From the NCBI GenBank assembly GCA_965219175.1, contig CBDCNI010000001.1, positions 2,976,001-3,040,000 of the forward strand: a stretch of 64,000 nt of DNA. Reading direction: 5' to 3'. Under the pieces are notes generated by a model. It saw nothing but the letters and a program-made list of their open reading frames with translations. It did no database searches and was not told the origin of the DNA. Within the stretch, counting starts at the first letter, position 1. Every line of letters begins with the position of its first letter. The DNA is from JBBPZK01 sp965219175 (GTDB lineage Bacteria; Actinomycetota; Rubrobacteria; Rubrobacterales; Rubrobacteraceae). Shown here in pieces: positions 46,410 through 55,442 of this stretch. The translations under genes and the position numbers were made by a program.

Positions 46410-46517
46410 CGTTTCCTCCTTTCCGCACACGCCCCGAGGCGCCTACAGTTATGAAACCTTTCTCCTTTTCCTCCCTTTCGATCTCAAGCATAGCCTCGTG
46501 TGGAACTCCGCGCCCAC

Positions 46518-47936
46518 TCACCTCGCGTCCCCGAAACCGTCGTAGTCAACGTCCAGAAGCTTGCAGACCACCTTTAGCTCCTCAACGTAATCTCCAGGGA
46601 TGGCGTGGATATGGTTCGAGCCGTAGCGTGAAAGTATTTCCTCCGCTTCAGCCTTCATCCTTACAAAAGCGTGGGGCCACTCGTAGGTTGACTGCCTCAT
46701 CAACTCCTCGTTTGTCTCTTCGTCGAACTGCTCCAAGCTCCCGCGCATTGCTTGCATCCGGTAGCGTCCGTCGAGCCTGGTCAGGCGCGCGAAGGTGAAC
46801 TCTCCTTCTGCGGCTAGATGATGCACGCTCGCTCCCCCGGCAGGGAAGAAAAAGACCTCCGGGTAGAGGTGGACGCGGCGCATATTCTCTGCGGGGTCGT
46901 CGCTCCTCGCCGCGAACCAGGTGGCGTGCTGGCCGGAGTTGCACAGGTCCCATATCTCCCGGTCTGCATGATAGTGGCGCACGTCGGCGAACAGGACCGG
47001 CGTACCGGAGAGACCCTTGAGCAGTTGCATCGTAAGGGCGGCGTCCATGTCCGCCTCTGTAGAGCAGACGTGCGGCTCTTTCGGGCCGTCCCAGTCGTAT
47101 GGGTCGTTCAGGAACGCTTCGGTTATGTCCATGGTGCAGAAGTTATTGGTCAGTTCGGGTTGTGCTTTGATGCCGGAGAAGTCGATGTTCCACTCGTCTA
47201 TAAGCTCGCGCATGGCGTAGTAGCTTCGGATCTGACGTTCCAGCAGCTCCGGGGTCAGTTGATCTCCATCGTAGTGGACCCCGGTCGCGTGTTCCTCCAG
47301 CCACACACGAGCCTTGCTGACCTTACCGCCCTCGATATTCTCCGAGCGCCGTACCAGCTCCCACTGGTCTATCTCCTCCACGTCAACCCCGAACTTCTCC
47401 ATCCACTGGTCGGGGTTCGAGACGGCGGTGTACATACCCATGGGCCGCCCGCCGATCCGGCCGAACGTACTCCCCGAGAGAGCGCGCACCGCGGACGCCG
47501 CACGGGCATTAGCCTCCAGCTTCTTGAGCACTTCCGGGTCCGAAACGTCGCCCCAGGCTCGTCCGTAGGTGCGGCCGATCTGGTCCAGGGCGCCGGCGGC
47601 GGCCAGCATACCGACCATCCCCGGCTGCTCGGGATTGATGTTTGAGAACAAGAGAAGCGGTCCCGGAGTCTCGTTCGCCGCCAGCATCGAGAAGTGTGGG
47701 AACGCCCAGACGGGTATGTTGAAGACCGTCAGGTCGGGCCGCTCGGCGGCTATCCGGCGGGCCTCGTTCGTGGCTAGCCGGTTGGTCCAGATCGGCTCTT
47801 GCGCCCGCACAACCTCGTGTCCGGCACGTTCCAGAGCCTCGACAACCTCGTTCTCCACGCCGCGGGCGAACTTCTCTATGTCGCGGTGTACGTTCTCCCT
47901 GCCATCAGACATCGTAAGTATGCCTATGCGCGCCAT
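46518..47936 (-). CDS. L-fucose/L-arabinose isomerase family protein
   Basis: The 472-residue enzyme is related to FucI/AraA aldose-ketose isomerases: N-terminal ARIGILTMSDGRENVH, NIPVWAFPHFSM, a central PELTNNFCTMD, the metal-site region CSTEADMDAALTMQLL, then FADVRHYH and ASVHHLA, which could supply Glu, Asp and His ligands for Mn. It probably converts the sugar brought in by the adjoining ABC importer to its ketose. It is first in that operon, with GAGAGGG upstream of the ATG. Sugar identity is unknown; no kinase or aldolase gene is nearby. Confidence 0.85.
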   Translation of the reverse strand: MARIGILTMSDGRENVHRDIEKFARGVENEVVEALERAGHEVVRAQEPIWTNRLATNEARRIAAERPDLTVFNIPVWAFPHFSMLAANETPGPLLLFSNINPEQPGMVGMLAAAGALDQIGRTYGRAWGDVSDPEVLKKLEANARAASAVRALSGSTFGRIGGRPMGMYTAVSNPDQWMEKFGVDVEEIDQWELVRRSENIEGGKVSKARVWLEEHATGVHYDGDQLTPELLERQIRSYYAMRELIDEWNIDFSGIKAQPELTNNFCTMDITEAFLNDPYDWDGPKEPHVCSTEADMDAALTMQLLKGLSGTPVLFADVRHYHADREIWDLCNSGQHATWFAARSDDPAENMRRVHLYPEVFFFPAGGASVHHLAAEGEFTFARLTRLDGRYRMQAMRGSLEQFDEETNEELMRQSTYEWPHAFVRMKAEAEEILSRYGSNHIHAIPGDYVEELKVVCKLLDVDYDGFGDAR

Positions 47937-48045
47937 CTTTTACCCTCTCTCACTTTCGTATCCAGCGTTGAAACTTCTCGGCGATACCAGAAGCTGCACG
48001 CCCAATTAGGGAACCTCGCCACTGCGGGCAACCACAAACTCCTTC

Positions 48046-48888
48046 TTAGTGGGGGTTGACATCTGCTATGCGCATGCCGCTGGCTCCTGTTCTAACGCCG
48101 TTGCCCTCGTAAGTCTCGGGTTCGTGAACGATGACTATTCGCTCTATCTCGCCGTTTACCAACTCATACATCCGGTCCAGGGCGAGCAGCATCTGTGTCT
48201 GACTTCCGACGCCGAAGCCGATCGGCACCATGACGCCGTCTCCTTCCAGCCCCATAAAGTTGCGTCGAGAGTACGCGGCATCCCCGGCGACTATATAGCG
48301 GCCGGACGACTCGGTATCGACTATCGCGTACTGTTGGGCATACGAGTGCGTTTCTAGCGCCACCTCCACAGAGATGCCGGGGAACAACTCCTCCACCGGA
48401 CCATCCAGCAATTCCATTCGGCCCTCTTCGACCAGTTTCTCAGCGGTAGCTATGTCATCTGGATTGCAGGCCGCCGCGAGTAGTGAAAAACGGGGACCGA
48501 GGCCGAGGATCCACTGCCACTTCTCTAGTTCGGCACGCTGCAGGTAGAACCGGGCCCGCGGGAAGGAATCCAATGCGCCCATATGGTCATAGTGGGCGTG
48601 GGTAAGGATAACGTGCTTGACGTCTTCAGCGGATTTCCCAAACTCGGCGAGTGCTTCTACCGGAGAGATAAACGGGTTCACGTTAAAGGTTTCCCTGTAG
48701 GTAGCGCCGGATCCGGTAGCCTCGAAGCCTACGTCCACGAGGATGAGATCTTCATCACTTTCGAGAACGACGAACCCGAACGGCATGGGATCGACGCCCG
48801 CATTGTATTGTCCATAAAGGGCGAGTCCTACGGGTTGATCCATAGTACGTCCGTACTCTAGAACGTGGATAGAGTAATCTCGAGCCAT
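48046..48888 (-). CDS. Metallo-beta-lactamase-fold hydrolase (N-acyl homoserine lactonase-like)
   Basis: The 280-residue protein has the dinuclear zinc motif THAHYDHMG, with further ligand regions ETHSYAQQYAI and YIVAGDAAY. It is similar to AiiA-type lactonases. As the last gene of an ABC importer operon with a cyclase-family hydrolase, it may open a lactone or ester made from the imported compound rather than quench signalling; this is inference. ATG at 48888 has AGGAGGG upstream. Confidence 0.85.
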   Translation of the reverse strand: MARDYSIHVLEYGRTMDQPVGLALYGQYNAGVDPMPFGFVVLESDEDLILVDVGFEATGSGATYRETFNVNPFISPVEALAEFGKSAEDVKHVILTHAHYDHMGALDSFPRARFYLQRAELEKWQWILGLGPRFSLLAAACNPDDIATAEKLVEEGRMELLDGPVEELFPGISVEVALETHSYAQQYAIVDTESSGRYIVAGDAAYSRRNFMGLEGDGVMVPIGFGVGSQTQMLLALDRMYELVNGEIERIVIVHEPETYEGNGVRTGASGMRIADVNPH

Positions 48889-48928
48889 CAGTTTCCCTCC
48901 TCAACGATAAGAATGAGATCCATCGACC

Positions 48929-49912
48929 TCATTTGAGAGCCAGTGCATTCGCGGTAGAACCTACTCCGCCGACTTTGTTCAAGGGCGCTGCGGTAAAAAG
49001 CCCCTCGAAAACACCGTCCGAGGCGCAATCCGCAGCCAGTTCGTCGAGAGCGAACATCTCGCCGACAGCCATACCGAGCAACGGTATGATGCGGAAATGC
49101 AAGTAACCTTCGATTGACGGCTCCTCCGGGCTCGGTAGCGGGGGAATCGCCTCCAGGGCGGGACAATCCGCGGCCACTGCCGATACCTGGTGGTCCCAGA
49201 GCCACTCGAGCGTTCGTTCTTCAGGGGAAAGACCGGGCGTCTTTATCTGCTGGCCCGCAACACTAAGCTCCGTTCGAGTCTCTTGGTCCAACCCCTCGTA
49301 CCATTCGATCCACCCGAAGCGCAAGAGAAGGATATCCCCCTCCCGCAACTCGATGCCATGCCACTCTAGTACGAGATCTACCTCGTCGACCGTTATCTCT
49401 TCTCGCTCGTGATGCTGAATGGGCGAACCGTGCTCCTTACGATAACGGTCCACGTCCGCCAACACGTAGCGTCCCGCGATCCCTCGCTTGGCCCAATTAT
49501 CTATACCGTTCCGGCTACCCGGCTTCCCCGTGAAGTCTGCCAGCGTGCGCCCGTTGTAGTAACCGTGTTCGGGATGGGGCCAGTGCGAGAGGGCGTCCCA
49601 CTGGCTCGATGACTGGGTGTAGAAATTGTCGTAGTAATCGTCGGTACCCGGATCCAGATCGATAATGTGATGGTCCAACGGCTGGCGGCCCAAGATCGGA
49701 GGATCGGGCTTCTCCAGGTCCCAGTTGAGCGAGAAGACTGCCCCTTTGCGCACCAGAGTCGCCGCGCGACGGACGTGCTCCGGCATGAGGAGGTTGATCG
49801 TTCCTACCTCATCTTCCTCACCGAAAACGCCCCAGGCCGAACGTGCGGGCTTGGATGAGTCTACCGGTAGGTCGCGGTATTTGGGTATTTTGCGGCCTTC
49901 GGACTTTGTCAT
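48929..49912 (-). CDS. Cyclase-family (kynurenine formamidase-like fold) hydrolase, altered metal motif
   Basis: This 327-residue protein of the cyclase/KynB superfamily has N-terminal WGVFGEEDEVGTINLLMPE and DILLLRFGWIEWYEG. The classical HxGTHxDAPxH is replaced by QSSSQWDALSH, so two metal-binding histidines are missing; this variant is shared by a long-chain subgroup of the family. Activity is unknown. ATG at 49912 overlaps the permease stop (ATGA), so it belongs to the second ABC operon; the frame reaching 49957 lies inside the permease. Confidence 0.8.
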   Translation of the reverse strand: MTKSEGRKIPKYRDLPVDSSKPARSAWGVFGEEDEVGTINLLMPEHVRRAATLVRKGAVFSLNWDLEKPDPPILGRQPLDHHIIDLDPGTDDYYDNFYTQSSSQWDALSHWPHPEHGYYNGRTLADFTGKPGSRNGIDNWAKRGIAGRYVLADVDRYRKEHGSPIQHHEREEITVDEVDLVLEWHGIELREGDILLLRFGWIEWYEGLDQETRTELSVAGQQIKTPGLSPEERTLEWLWDHQVSAVAADCPALEAIPPLPSPEEPSIEGYLHFRIIPLLGMAVGEMFALDELAADCASDGVFEGLFTAAPLNKVGGVGSTANALALK

Positions 49913-50901
49913 TCGCGCGCGTACCTCCTCGCGATCGTACTCAGGGCTACCGCGCACACGAGTATGCCGCCCTGGAATATGTACTGATAGAACGTTGGAG
50001 CCCCGAATATAGCCAGCCCGTTGAAAGCAACCCCGATGATCAAGACCCCGATGAATGTTCCGAGGATATGGAATTCGCCATCCCGGAGAGTCGCCGAGCC
50101 GAGGAAAACAGCGGCGAAAGCGTTAAGCAAATACGTGTCACCGGCCGTTGTCGAGCCGCTGCCTACGAGCGACGACAGCAGTACACCGGTGAGGAAAGCG
50201 CAGGCGCTGGATACCACGAAAGCCGCCATCTTGACGCGATCGACGCGGATTCCGGAGAGCCTGGCCGCTTCGGCATTACCGCCTACAGCCTGGATCCGCT
50301 GTCCCAAATCAGTCCGATTGATCAGCAGCCAGAGGAACAATAAAACTCCGGCCATGATGAGTATCGTGTAGGGAATACCGAGGATGCTGCCGAGGCTGAT
50401 CATGAAGAACGCGTCGGACACACCGGCGGAGATCGGCTGGCCGGAAGAGTAAGCGTAATTGAACCCGATTAGGAGCGTGCCGACACCCAGAGTCGCGACC
50501 ACCGAGTTCACCCGTGCCTTGGTGACGATCAGGCTGTTGATCAGCCCAACAACCGCCCCGAGCAGGACTACCAGAATGATCGCTATTGGTATCGACAGTC
50601 CCTGGCGCACCATAAGCCCCGTTACCAGGACCCCGGCCAGGCTCGCACCGTAGCCGATACTCAGGTCCAATTCGCCAACGATCAGCACCACCGTGAGACC
50701 GGCGGAGATGATCGCTGTCAAAGCCACCTGATTAACGATATTTAGGAAGTTTCCAAATGTCGGGAAGTCATTGGGCGCCACGATGGAGAAGCCCAATATC
50801 ATTAGAACTAACGCCGCTATGGTTCCATATTTCGCGAGTAGCCCGACAGCTCGGCGTCCGCCTACCCCTTCGTGTGGGCGTTCGGAGGTCTTCGCGCTCA
50901 A
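49909..50901 (-). CDS. Ribose-type ABC permease, second system
   Basis: The 330-residue BPD_transp_2 permease has family motif GELDLSIGYGASLAGV and coupling segment EAARLSGIRVDRVK, with about nine hydrophobic helices. The start is TTG at 50901, overlapping the ATPase stop as TTGA. It is only moderately similar to the permease at 43891-44889, so it is not a recent duplicate. Confidence 0.94.
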   Translation of the reverse strand: MSAKTSERPHEGVGGRRAVGLLAKYGTIAALVLMILGFSIVAPNDFPTFGNFLNIVNQVALTAIISAGLTVVLIVGELDLSIGYGASLAGVLVTGLMVRQGLSIPIAIILVVLLGAVVGLINSLIVTKARVNSVVATLGVGTLLIGFNYAYSSGQPISAGVSDAFFMISLGSILGIPYTILIMAGVLLFLWLLINRTDLGQRIQAVGGNAEAARLSGIRVDRVKMAAFVVSSACAFLTGVLLSSLVGSGSTTAGDTYLLNAFAAVFLGSATLRDGEFHILGTFIGVLIIGVAFNGLAIFGAPTFYQYIFQGGILVCAVALSTIARRYARE

Positions 50902-52454
50902 GATGCTTCTCCTTCCGCTTCTCTCTCTCCGTGGGCATAACTTAGGCGGAGTATGGCCTCCCTGGTAATCTCAGCGTCCGACAATTCTCCGACTATTCGT
51001 CCGTCGGCCATCACCAGGACTCTGTCGCAAAGCCCAACCAGTTCTTCTTCCTCGGAGGAGATCACCAACACTCCGGCCCCTCCCCCGACGAGTTCTCTGA
51101 TTATCGTGTGGATCTCCGCCCGTGCTCCAATGTCTACGCCTCGCGACGGCTCGTCCAGCATTAGAAATCGCGCTTCCTTCGTGAGCCACTTGCCTATGAC
51201 GACCTTTTGCTGATTGCCTCCGCTCAGCCGCCCGACCTCCGTCTTCACGGACGGAGCTTTGATGGCGAGCCGTCGCGCCATATCCGTAGAACGCTGTGAC
51301 CTGCGTCGCAGGTCCATGAACGGCAACCACTTCGTCAACCTCAGAGATCTCAGGGAGGAGAGATTGAGGTTGAAGGCTACGCTCTTCGTCAGTACCAGAC
51401 CCTGGGAACGCCGCTCCTCCGGTACGAGCCCTACTCCTCTCTTCACCGCATCGTACGGTCCTCGGGGCCGAAGGGGCTCGCCGTCGAGCAAGACTTCCCC
51501 GCCCTCCGCAGTGTCGGCCCCGAATATGAGCCGGACCAACTCCGAGCGCCCGGAGCCGACCAGACCGGCAAGCCCCAGGATTTCACCCCGATGAACGACG
51601 AACGATACACCCTGCACGGCGGGTTCTCGGCGCAGGTTGCGGGCCTCCAGCAACACACCATCGTTTTGGGTTACAGAGGAGCTTTTAGAGGTTTCCTCGA
51701 CCTCTCCTCCCACGATGTCCCGGATCAGAGATTCCTTAGTTACGGACGGCCGATCCACTGTGCTCACGCGCTCTCCATCCTTGAAGACGGTAATTCTGTC
51801 GCACAGATCGAGTATCTCGTCTAAACGGTGCGAGACGTAGATGATGGATATACCGTCTTCGGAGAGTTCTTCGACGACCCGGAAGAGCCTCTCGCTCTCC
51901 ACCGGAGAGAGCGAGGCGGTAGGCTCGTCCATCGCGATCAACCTGGCCTTTCGGACCAGCGCCCGCCCCATGGACACCAGCCACTGGTTGGCAACGCTCA
52001 GGTTTTCGACCGGAATGTCGAGAGGAAAGTTCATCCCGAGACGTTCGGTGACGGCAGCCACCTGCCGTTGTTCGGCCCGCCAGTTAACCAGCCCGAAACG
52101 TGTCGCCTTGGGCAGGCCTAGGGTGATGTTCTGCAGCGAGTTGAACTTGGGTACTAAGTTCAACTCCTGATGGATGAATTGCAGACCGAGCCGGTCTGCG
52201 CGTTGCGAGTCTTGGATGTTTACGGGTTCTCCGTCTATAAGTACGGTGCCGGCGTCGGGGCTTTGGAGGCCGGCTAGGATCTTTATGAGGGTTGACTTAC
52301 CGGCGCCGTTTGCCCCCACCAGCCCGTGGACTTCTCCAGGGTGGACTTGTAGGTCTACATCGTCAAGAGCCCTGACCCCGCCGAAATCCTTCCGAAGGCC
52401 GCGCACTTCGAGAAAAGGTCTGGGCTCCTCGACTTTGTTTCGATCCTCAGTCAT
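50898..52454 (-). CDS. Ribose-type ABC ATPase, second system
   Basis: The 518-residue double ATPase has Walker A GANGAGKSTLIKIL, signature region LSVANQWLVSMGRAL, Walker B LIAMDEPTASLS, a second-domain GSGRSELVRLIFG, and canonical signature LSGGNQQKVVIGKW. No strong Shine-Dalgarno is visible before the ATG at 52454, which lies 43 bases after the binding-protein gene. Confidence 0.95.
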   Translation of the reverse strand: MTEDRNKVEEPRPFLEVRGLRKDFGGVRALDDVDLQVHPGEVHGLVGANGAGKSTLIKILAGLQSPDAGTVLIDGEPVNIQDSQRADRLGLQFIHQELNLVPKFNSLQNITLGLPKATRFGLVNWRAEQRQVAAVTERLGMNFPLDIPVENLSVANQWLVSMGRALVRKARLIAMDEPTASLSPVESERLFRVVEELSEDGISIIYVSHRLDEILDLCDRITVFKDGERVSTVDRPSVTKESLIRDIVGGEVEETSKSSSVTQNDGVLLEARNLRREPAVQGVSFVVHRGEILGLAGLVGSGRSELVRLIFGADTAEGGEVLLDGEPLRPRGPYDAVKRGVGLVPEERRSQGLVLTKSVAFNLNLSSLRSLRLTKWLPFMDLRRRSQRSTDMARRLAIKAPSVKTEVGRLSGGNQQKVVIGKWLTKEARFLMLDEPSRGVDIGARAEIHTIIRELVGGGAGVLVISSEEEELVGLCDRVLVMADGRIVGELSDAEITREAILRLSYAHGEREAEGEAS

Positions 52455-52497
52455 GCCTTAGAGTGGTACCGGCTCGCACTCAGCGTAGACTTCATGC

Positions 52498-53475
52498 TCA
52501 TTTGCCGGCGTCCGGGTGCTTCTTCAGGAACGTTTTGATGCTGCTCTGGTCTACCACCACGCCGGGAACCGTAACGGTCTTGGGCTTCCACTTCGATCCC
52601 GCCGCTTTGGCTTTGGCGAGCGTCTTGACGAGCTGCTTGCCTTCCTCGGTGCTGTTCTGCCAATTCGTGGCGGTCATGTTGCCGCTTTTGACCGCGTTGA
52701 TGGCGTCTGAGTTGCCGTTCTGCCCATACACCTTTACGTCGTCCCGATGCCGTTGCTTCAGGGCCGAAATCGCACCGATTGCAGGGTCATCCCAACAGCC
52801 CCAAATAGCCAGATTCCCCGACCCGGATGGATGAGAAGATAGCCAGGCCGTGGCGTACTGGGACCCGTCTTGGATGAACCCTGGTATGTGAACCTCGTTC
52901 TTGGTTACCTTGATCCCCGGATTTTCCTTGATGATCTTATCGAACACTTGTTCTCTCTCGCGACAGACCAGCCCGGCACGATAGGTTAGCGCCAGGACCG
53001 AGCCTTTGCCGTTCATGTCTTTGACCATCTTCTCTACTATCGGTTTGGCGAGTGGCCCCCCGGCTCCGTCGGTCGCTACAACACCTTTACCCAGTCCGCC
53101 TCCCCACGTCGCGACGGGAATGTCGGCTTGTTTGGTAGCCGCGAGCCCAGCCCCGATAGATGTCACCGGGAATACCATGTCTATTATGGCTCCAGCGTTG
53201 CGTTGCGCCAGGTTCCTCATCGCGGAGTTCGCCTGGTCTGCGCTGCCGTTTGCATCCACCACGGAGACCTTCCAGCCTTTGGCCTTTGCCTCCTGCTTGG
53301 CGCCGGTTATGAAGCGAGCATTGTTCGCCTCGTTAGCCGAAATCGACACTATACCGAGGAGAACCTTTTCTTTGGAACTCGAAGACTGCCCGTTTCCCGC
53401 CCCGCAAGACGTCACCACAGAAACACAAGTCGTCACCAGTATCGTCAGGATCAGAACCTTCAGTTTGACCGTCAT
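52498..53475 (-). CDS. PBP1-type ABC binding lipoprotein, second system
   Basis: The 325-residue lipoprotein has a signal peptide ending in VVTSCGAG. The type I binding lobes are visible in VLLGIVSISANEANNARF, ITGAKQEAKAKGWKV, GAIIDMVFPVTSIG and LAIWGCWDDPAIGAI. The tryptophan- and cysteine-containing ligand-side segment differs from the first system. ATG at 53475 (GAAGGAG upstream) is chosen over 53508. It is the first structural gene after the LacI regulator. Confidence 0.92.
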   Translation of the reverse strand: MTVKLKVLILTILVTTCVSVVTSCGAGNGQSSSSKEKVLLGIVSISANEANNARFITGAKQEAKAKGWKVSVVDANGSADQANSAMRNLAQRNAGAIIDMVFPVTSIGAGLAATKQADIPVATWGGGLGKGVVATDGAGGPLAKPIVEKMVKDMNGKGSVLALTYRAGLVCREREQVFDKIIKENPGIKVTKNEVHIPGFIQDGSQYATAWLSSHPSGSGNLAIWGCWDDPAIGAISALKQRHRDDVKVYGQNGNSDAINAVKSGNMTATNWQNSTEEGKQLVKTLAKAKAAGSKWKPKTVTVPGVVVDQSSIKTFLKKHPDAGK

Positions 53476-53587
53476 GTTTTCTCCTTCGTCCATCCTCGCG
53501 TTCGTCACGCCAGGGAGTTATCTACTTTGTAGAGCCTTTCCTTATTGGCTTGCGAACCTCCAGCTCTGTTCGTCGACTCATACCGTT

Positions 53588-54625
53588 TCAAGGAACCCAT
53601 TCAGAAGATCCTCTCTCTATCGCCCTTCCCGGCGGAGAGGTCGACTCCCTGATCTCCAGCCACGGCTCCAGGAGCCTCGTCCTTGCCGTTCCGTCGAGTC
53701 CTTCCATCCTCTCCAGGAGCATCTGTACGGCGCCGACCCCCATCTCGTATGTCGGCTGCGCCAGGGTCGTCAGAGGCGGGTAGACTAGCGGCGCCCATTC
53801 CGGGTCGTCGAAGCCGACCACGGAGATGTCTTCCGGTATTCTCAGACCTTTGTGCCGCACGGCCAGCAGAGCTCCCAGGGTCATCTGGTTGTTCGCGGCT
53901 ACGAGGGCGGTTGGAGGGTTGGAAAGCCGGAGAAGTTCCTCTGTCTTTTCACGACCGCCCGCTGTCCTGAAGTCGCCGAAACGTACCAGCGAGTCTTCGA
54001 GGCCGACTCCCAGGCCCGCCAGTGTGGATCTCAGCCCCTCGTACCGTTCGTAACCGGAGGCTTTTTCCAGGGGTCCGGAGACGAGACCTATCCGACGGTG
54101 TCCCAGGCCTACAAGGTGTTCGGAGATCAAACGCATAGCCCGGCGGTTGTCCACGCGGATGACGTCGGCGTCTATTCCCTGCACCTCGCGATCCAGGAAG
54201 ACGAACGGCGTATCTTCCGTCCGTCGACGCCAGTCCTGCCCCTGACGCGGCGCCGCGGAGGCGACGATCAAACCGTCCACCCTCTTCTTGAGCAACTCGG
54301 TTATGTACTCGTCTTCCCGAGAAACGTCCTCGTCCGTGTTACAGAGAAAGAGGTGGTATCCACGGCTCAGGGCCACATCCTCTACTCCCCGCACGACCGA
54401 GGTGAAGAAAGAGTTCTGTATGTCGGAGATGAGCAACCCTATGGTGAAGGTCTTGCTGGTCTTCAAACTCTTAGCCAGAAGGTTCGGCTGATAACCCAAG
54501 TCTTCTATCGCAGCCAACACGCCCTCCCGCGTGCCGTCGGCGACCCTGCGCGTGCCATTCAACACGTGCGACACGGTACTCACCGATACCCTGGCCCTCT
54601 CGGCCACATCCCTCATCGTGATCAA
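53588..54625 (-). CDS. LacI-family transcriptional regulator
   Basis: The 345-residue regulator has an HTH (MRDVAERARVSVSTVSHVLN) with hinge helix PNLLAKSLK, then the sugar-binding core (TIGLLISDIQNSFFTSVVRG, LVAANNQMTLGALLAV, ISVVGFDDPEWAPL). The start is TTG at 54625 after GAGG; ATG at 54616 is a close alternative. The next gene downstream is the second ABC system's binding protein, so it likely controls that operon and itself, through the overlapping CG-centred boxes at 54640-54664. Confidence 0.94.
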   Translation of the reverse strand: MITMRDVAERARVSVSTVSHVLNGTRRVADGTREGVLAAIEDLGYQPNLLAKSLKTSKTFTIGLLISDIQNSFFTSVVRGVEDVALSRGYHLFLCNTDEDVSREDEYITELLKKRVDGLIVASAAPRQGQDWRRRTEDTPFVFLDREVQGIDADVIRVDNRRAMRLISEHLVGLGHRRIGLVSGPLEKASGYERYEGLRSTLAGLGVGLEDSLVRFGDFRTAGGREKTEELLRLSNPPTALVAANNQMTLGALLAVRHKGLRIPEDISVVGFDDPEWAPLVYPPLTTLAQPTYEMGVGAVQMLLERMEGLDGTARTRLLEPWLEIRESTSPPGRAIERGSSEWVP

Positions 54626-54639
54626 CCCCTACCTCGATC

Positions 54640-54664
54640 CGCAATCGTTTGCGCAATCGTTTGT
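54640..54664. promoter_or_regulatory. Two overlapping LacI-type operator boxes
   Basis: CGCAATCGTTTGCG (54640-54653) and CGCAATCGTTTGT (54652-54664) are tandem copies. Each has outer CGCAA/TTG(CG) symmetry around a central CG-containing core, as LacI-family proteins prefer. They lie 15 bases upstream of the LacI start codon and 150 bases from the divergent SGNH gene. Confidence 0.6.
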
Positions 54665-54812
54665 ATGGTAAAGGATATTTCCAACCCCGTCAAGAGGTAT
54701 GGCATGGAGTCTCTTCTACTGGCAGGTGACTCTCGTCGACCATCTCGGTTGACGGGGACCGGAGATACGTGGAGTATTCCGTCTGGAAAGTTAGAGAGTG
54801 TTGGAGGGTGGG

Positions 54813-55442
54813 ATGAGGACGATAATGTGTTACGGGGACTCGAATACGTGGGGGGCGGATCCGGAGACTGGTGAACGGTTCGCGGAGGACGTGAGGTGGC
54901 CGGGGGTTTTGAGGTCAAGGCTCGGGGAAGGGTATCGGGTGGTCGAGGAAGGTCTGAACGGGAGGACTACGGTGAGGGAGGACCCGATAGAGGGCGCGCA
55001 TAAGGACGGCAGAGCTTACCTGACACCCTGTCTGGAGACCCACGCCCCTCTCGACCTCGTGGTGTTGATGCTCGGTACCAACGACCTCAAAGAGCGGTTC
55101 GACGCCTCGGCTTCCGACATAGCCCAGGGGGCGGCGTCCCTGGCGGACATCATCCGGCGGAGTGGGTGCGGCCCTGGGGGAGGCGCACCGGAAGTCCTAC
55201 TCGTCTCGCCGCCTCCGGTCGGCGAGCTCACGGATTACGTGGAGATGTTCGAAGGAGCCGGAGAGAAGTCCGCGAGGTTCGCCGGGTACTACGAGCAGTT
55301 CGCAGAGCAACAAGGCTGCCACTTCCTGGATGCTTCTGTTGTGATCTCCTCTAGCGACGTAGACGGCATCCACCTGGAAGCCGGTGAGCACCGGAAGCTG
55401 GGCGAAGCAGTCGCGGTTCGCGTCGGAGAGGTATTCGCGTGA
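54813..55442 (+). CDS. SGNH/GDSL hydrolase
   Basis: The 209-residue single-domain esterase-type hydrolase has block I CYGDSNTWGAD (Ser nucleophile), block III MLGTNDLKERF (Asn) and block V DVDGIHLEAGEH (Asp/His). No signal peptide, so cytoplasmic. Such enzymes often deacetylate sugars or cleave aryl or acyl esters. ATG at 54813 has GGAGGGTGGG upstream. The stop overlaps the next start (GTGA), so it is coupled with the binding-protein-like gene. Confidence 0.9.
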   Translation: MRTIMCYGDSNTWGADPETGERFAEDVRWPGVLRSRLGEGYRVVEEGLNGRTTVREDPIEGAHKDGRAYLTPCLETHAPLDLVVLMLGTNDLKERFDASASDIAQGAASLADIIRRSGCGPGGGAPEVLLVSPPPVGELTDYVEMFEGAGEKSARFAGYYEQFAEQQGCHFLDASVVISSSDVDGIHLEAGEHRKLGEAVAVRVGEVFA

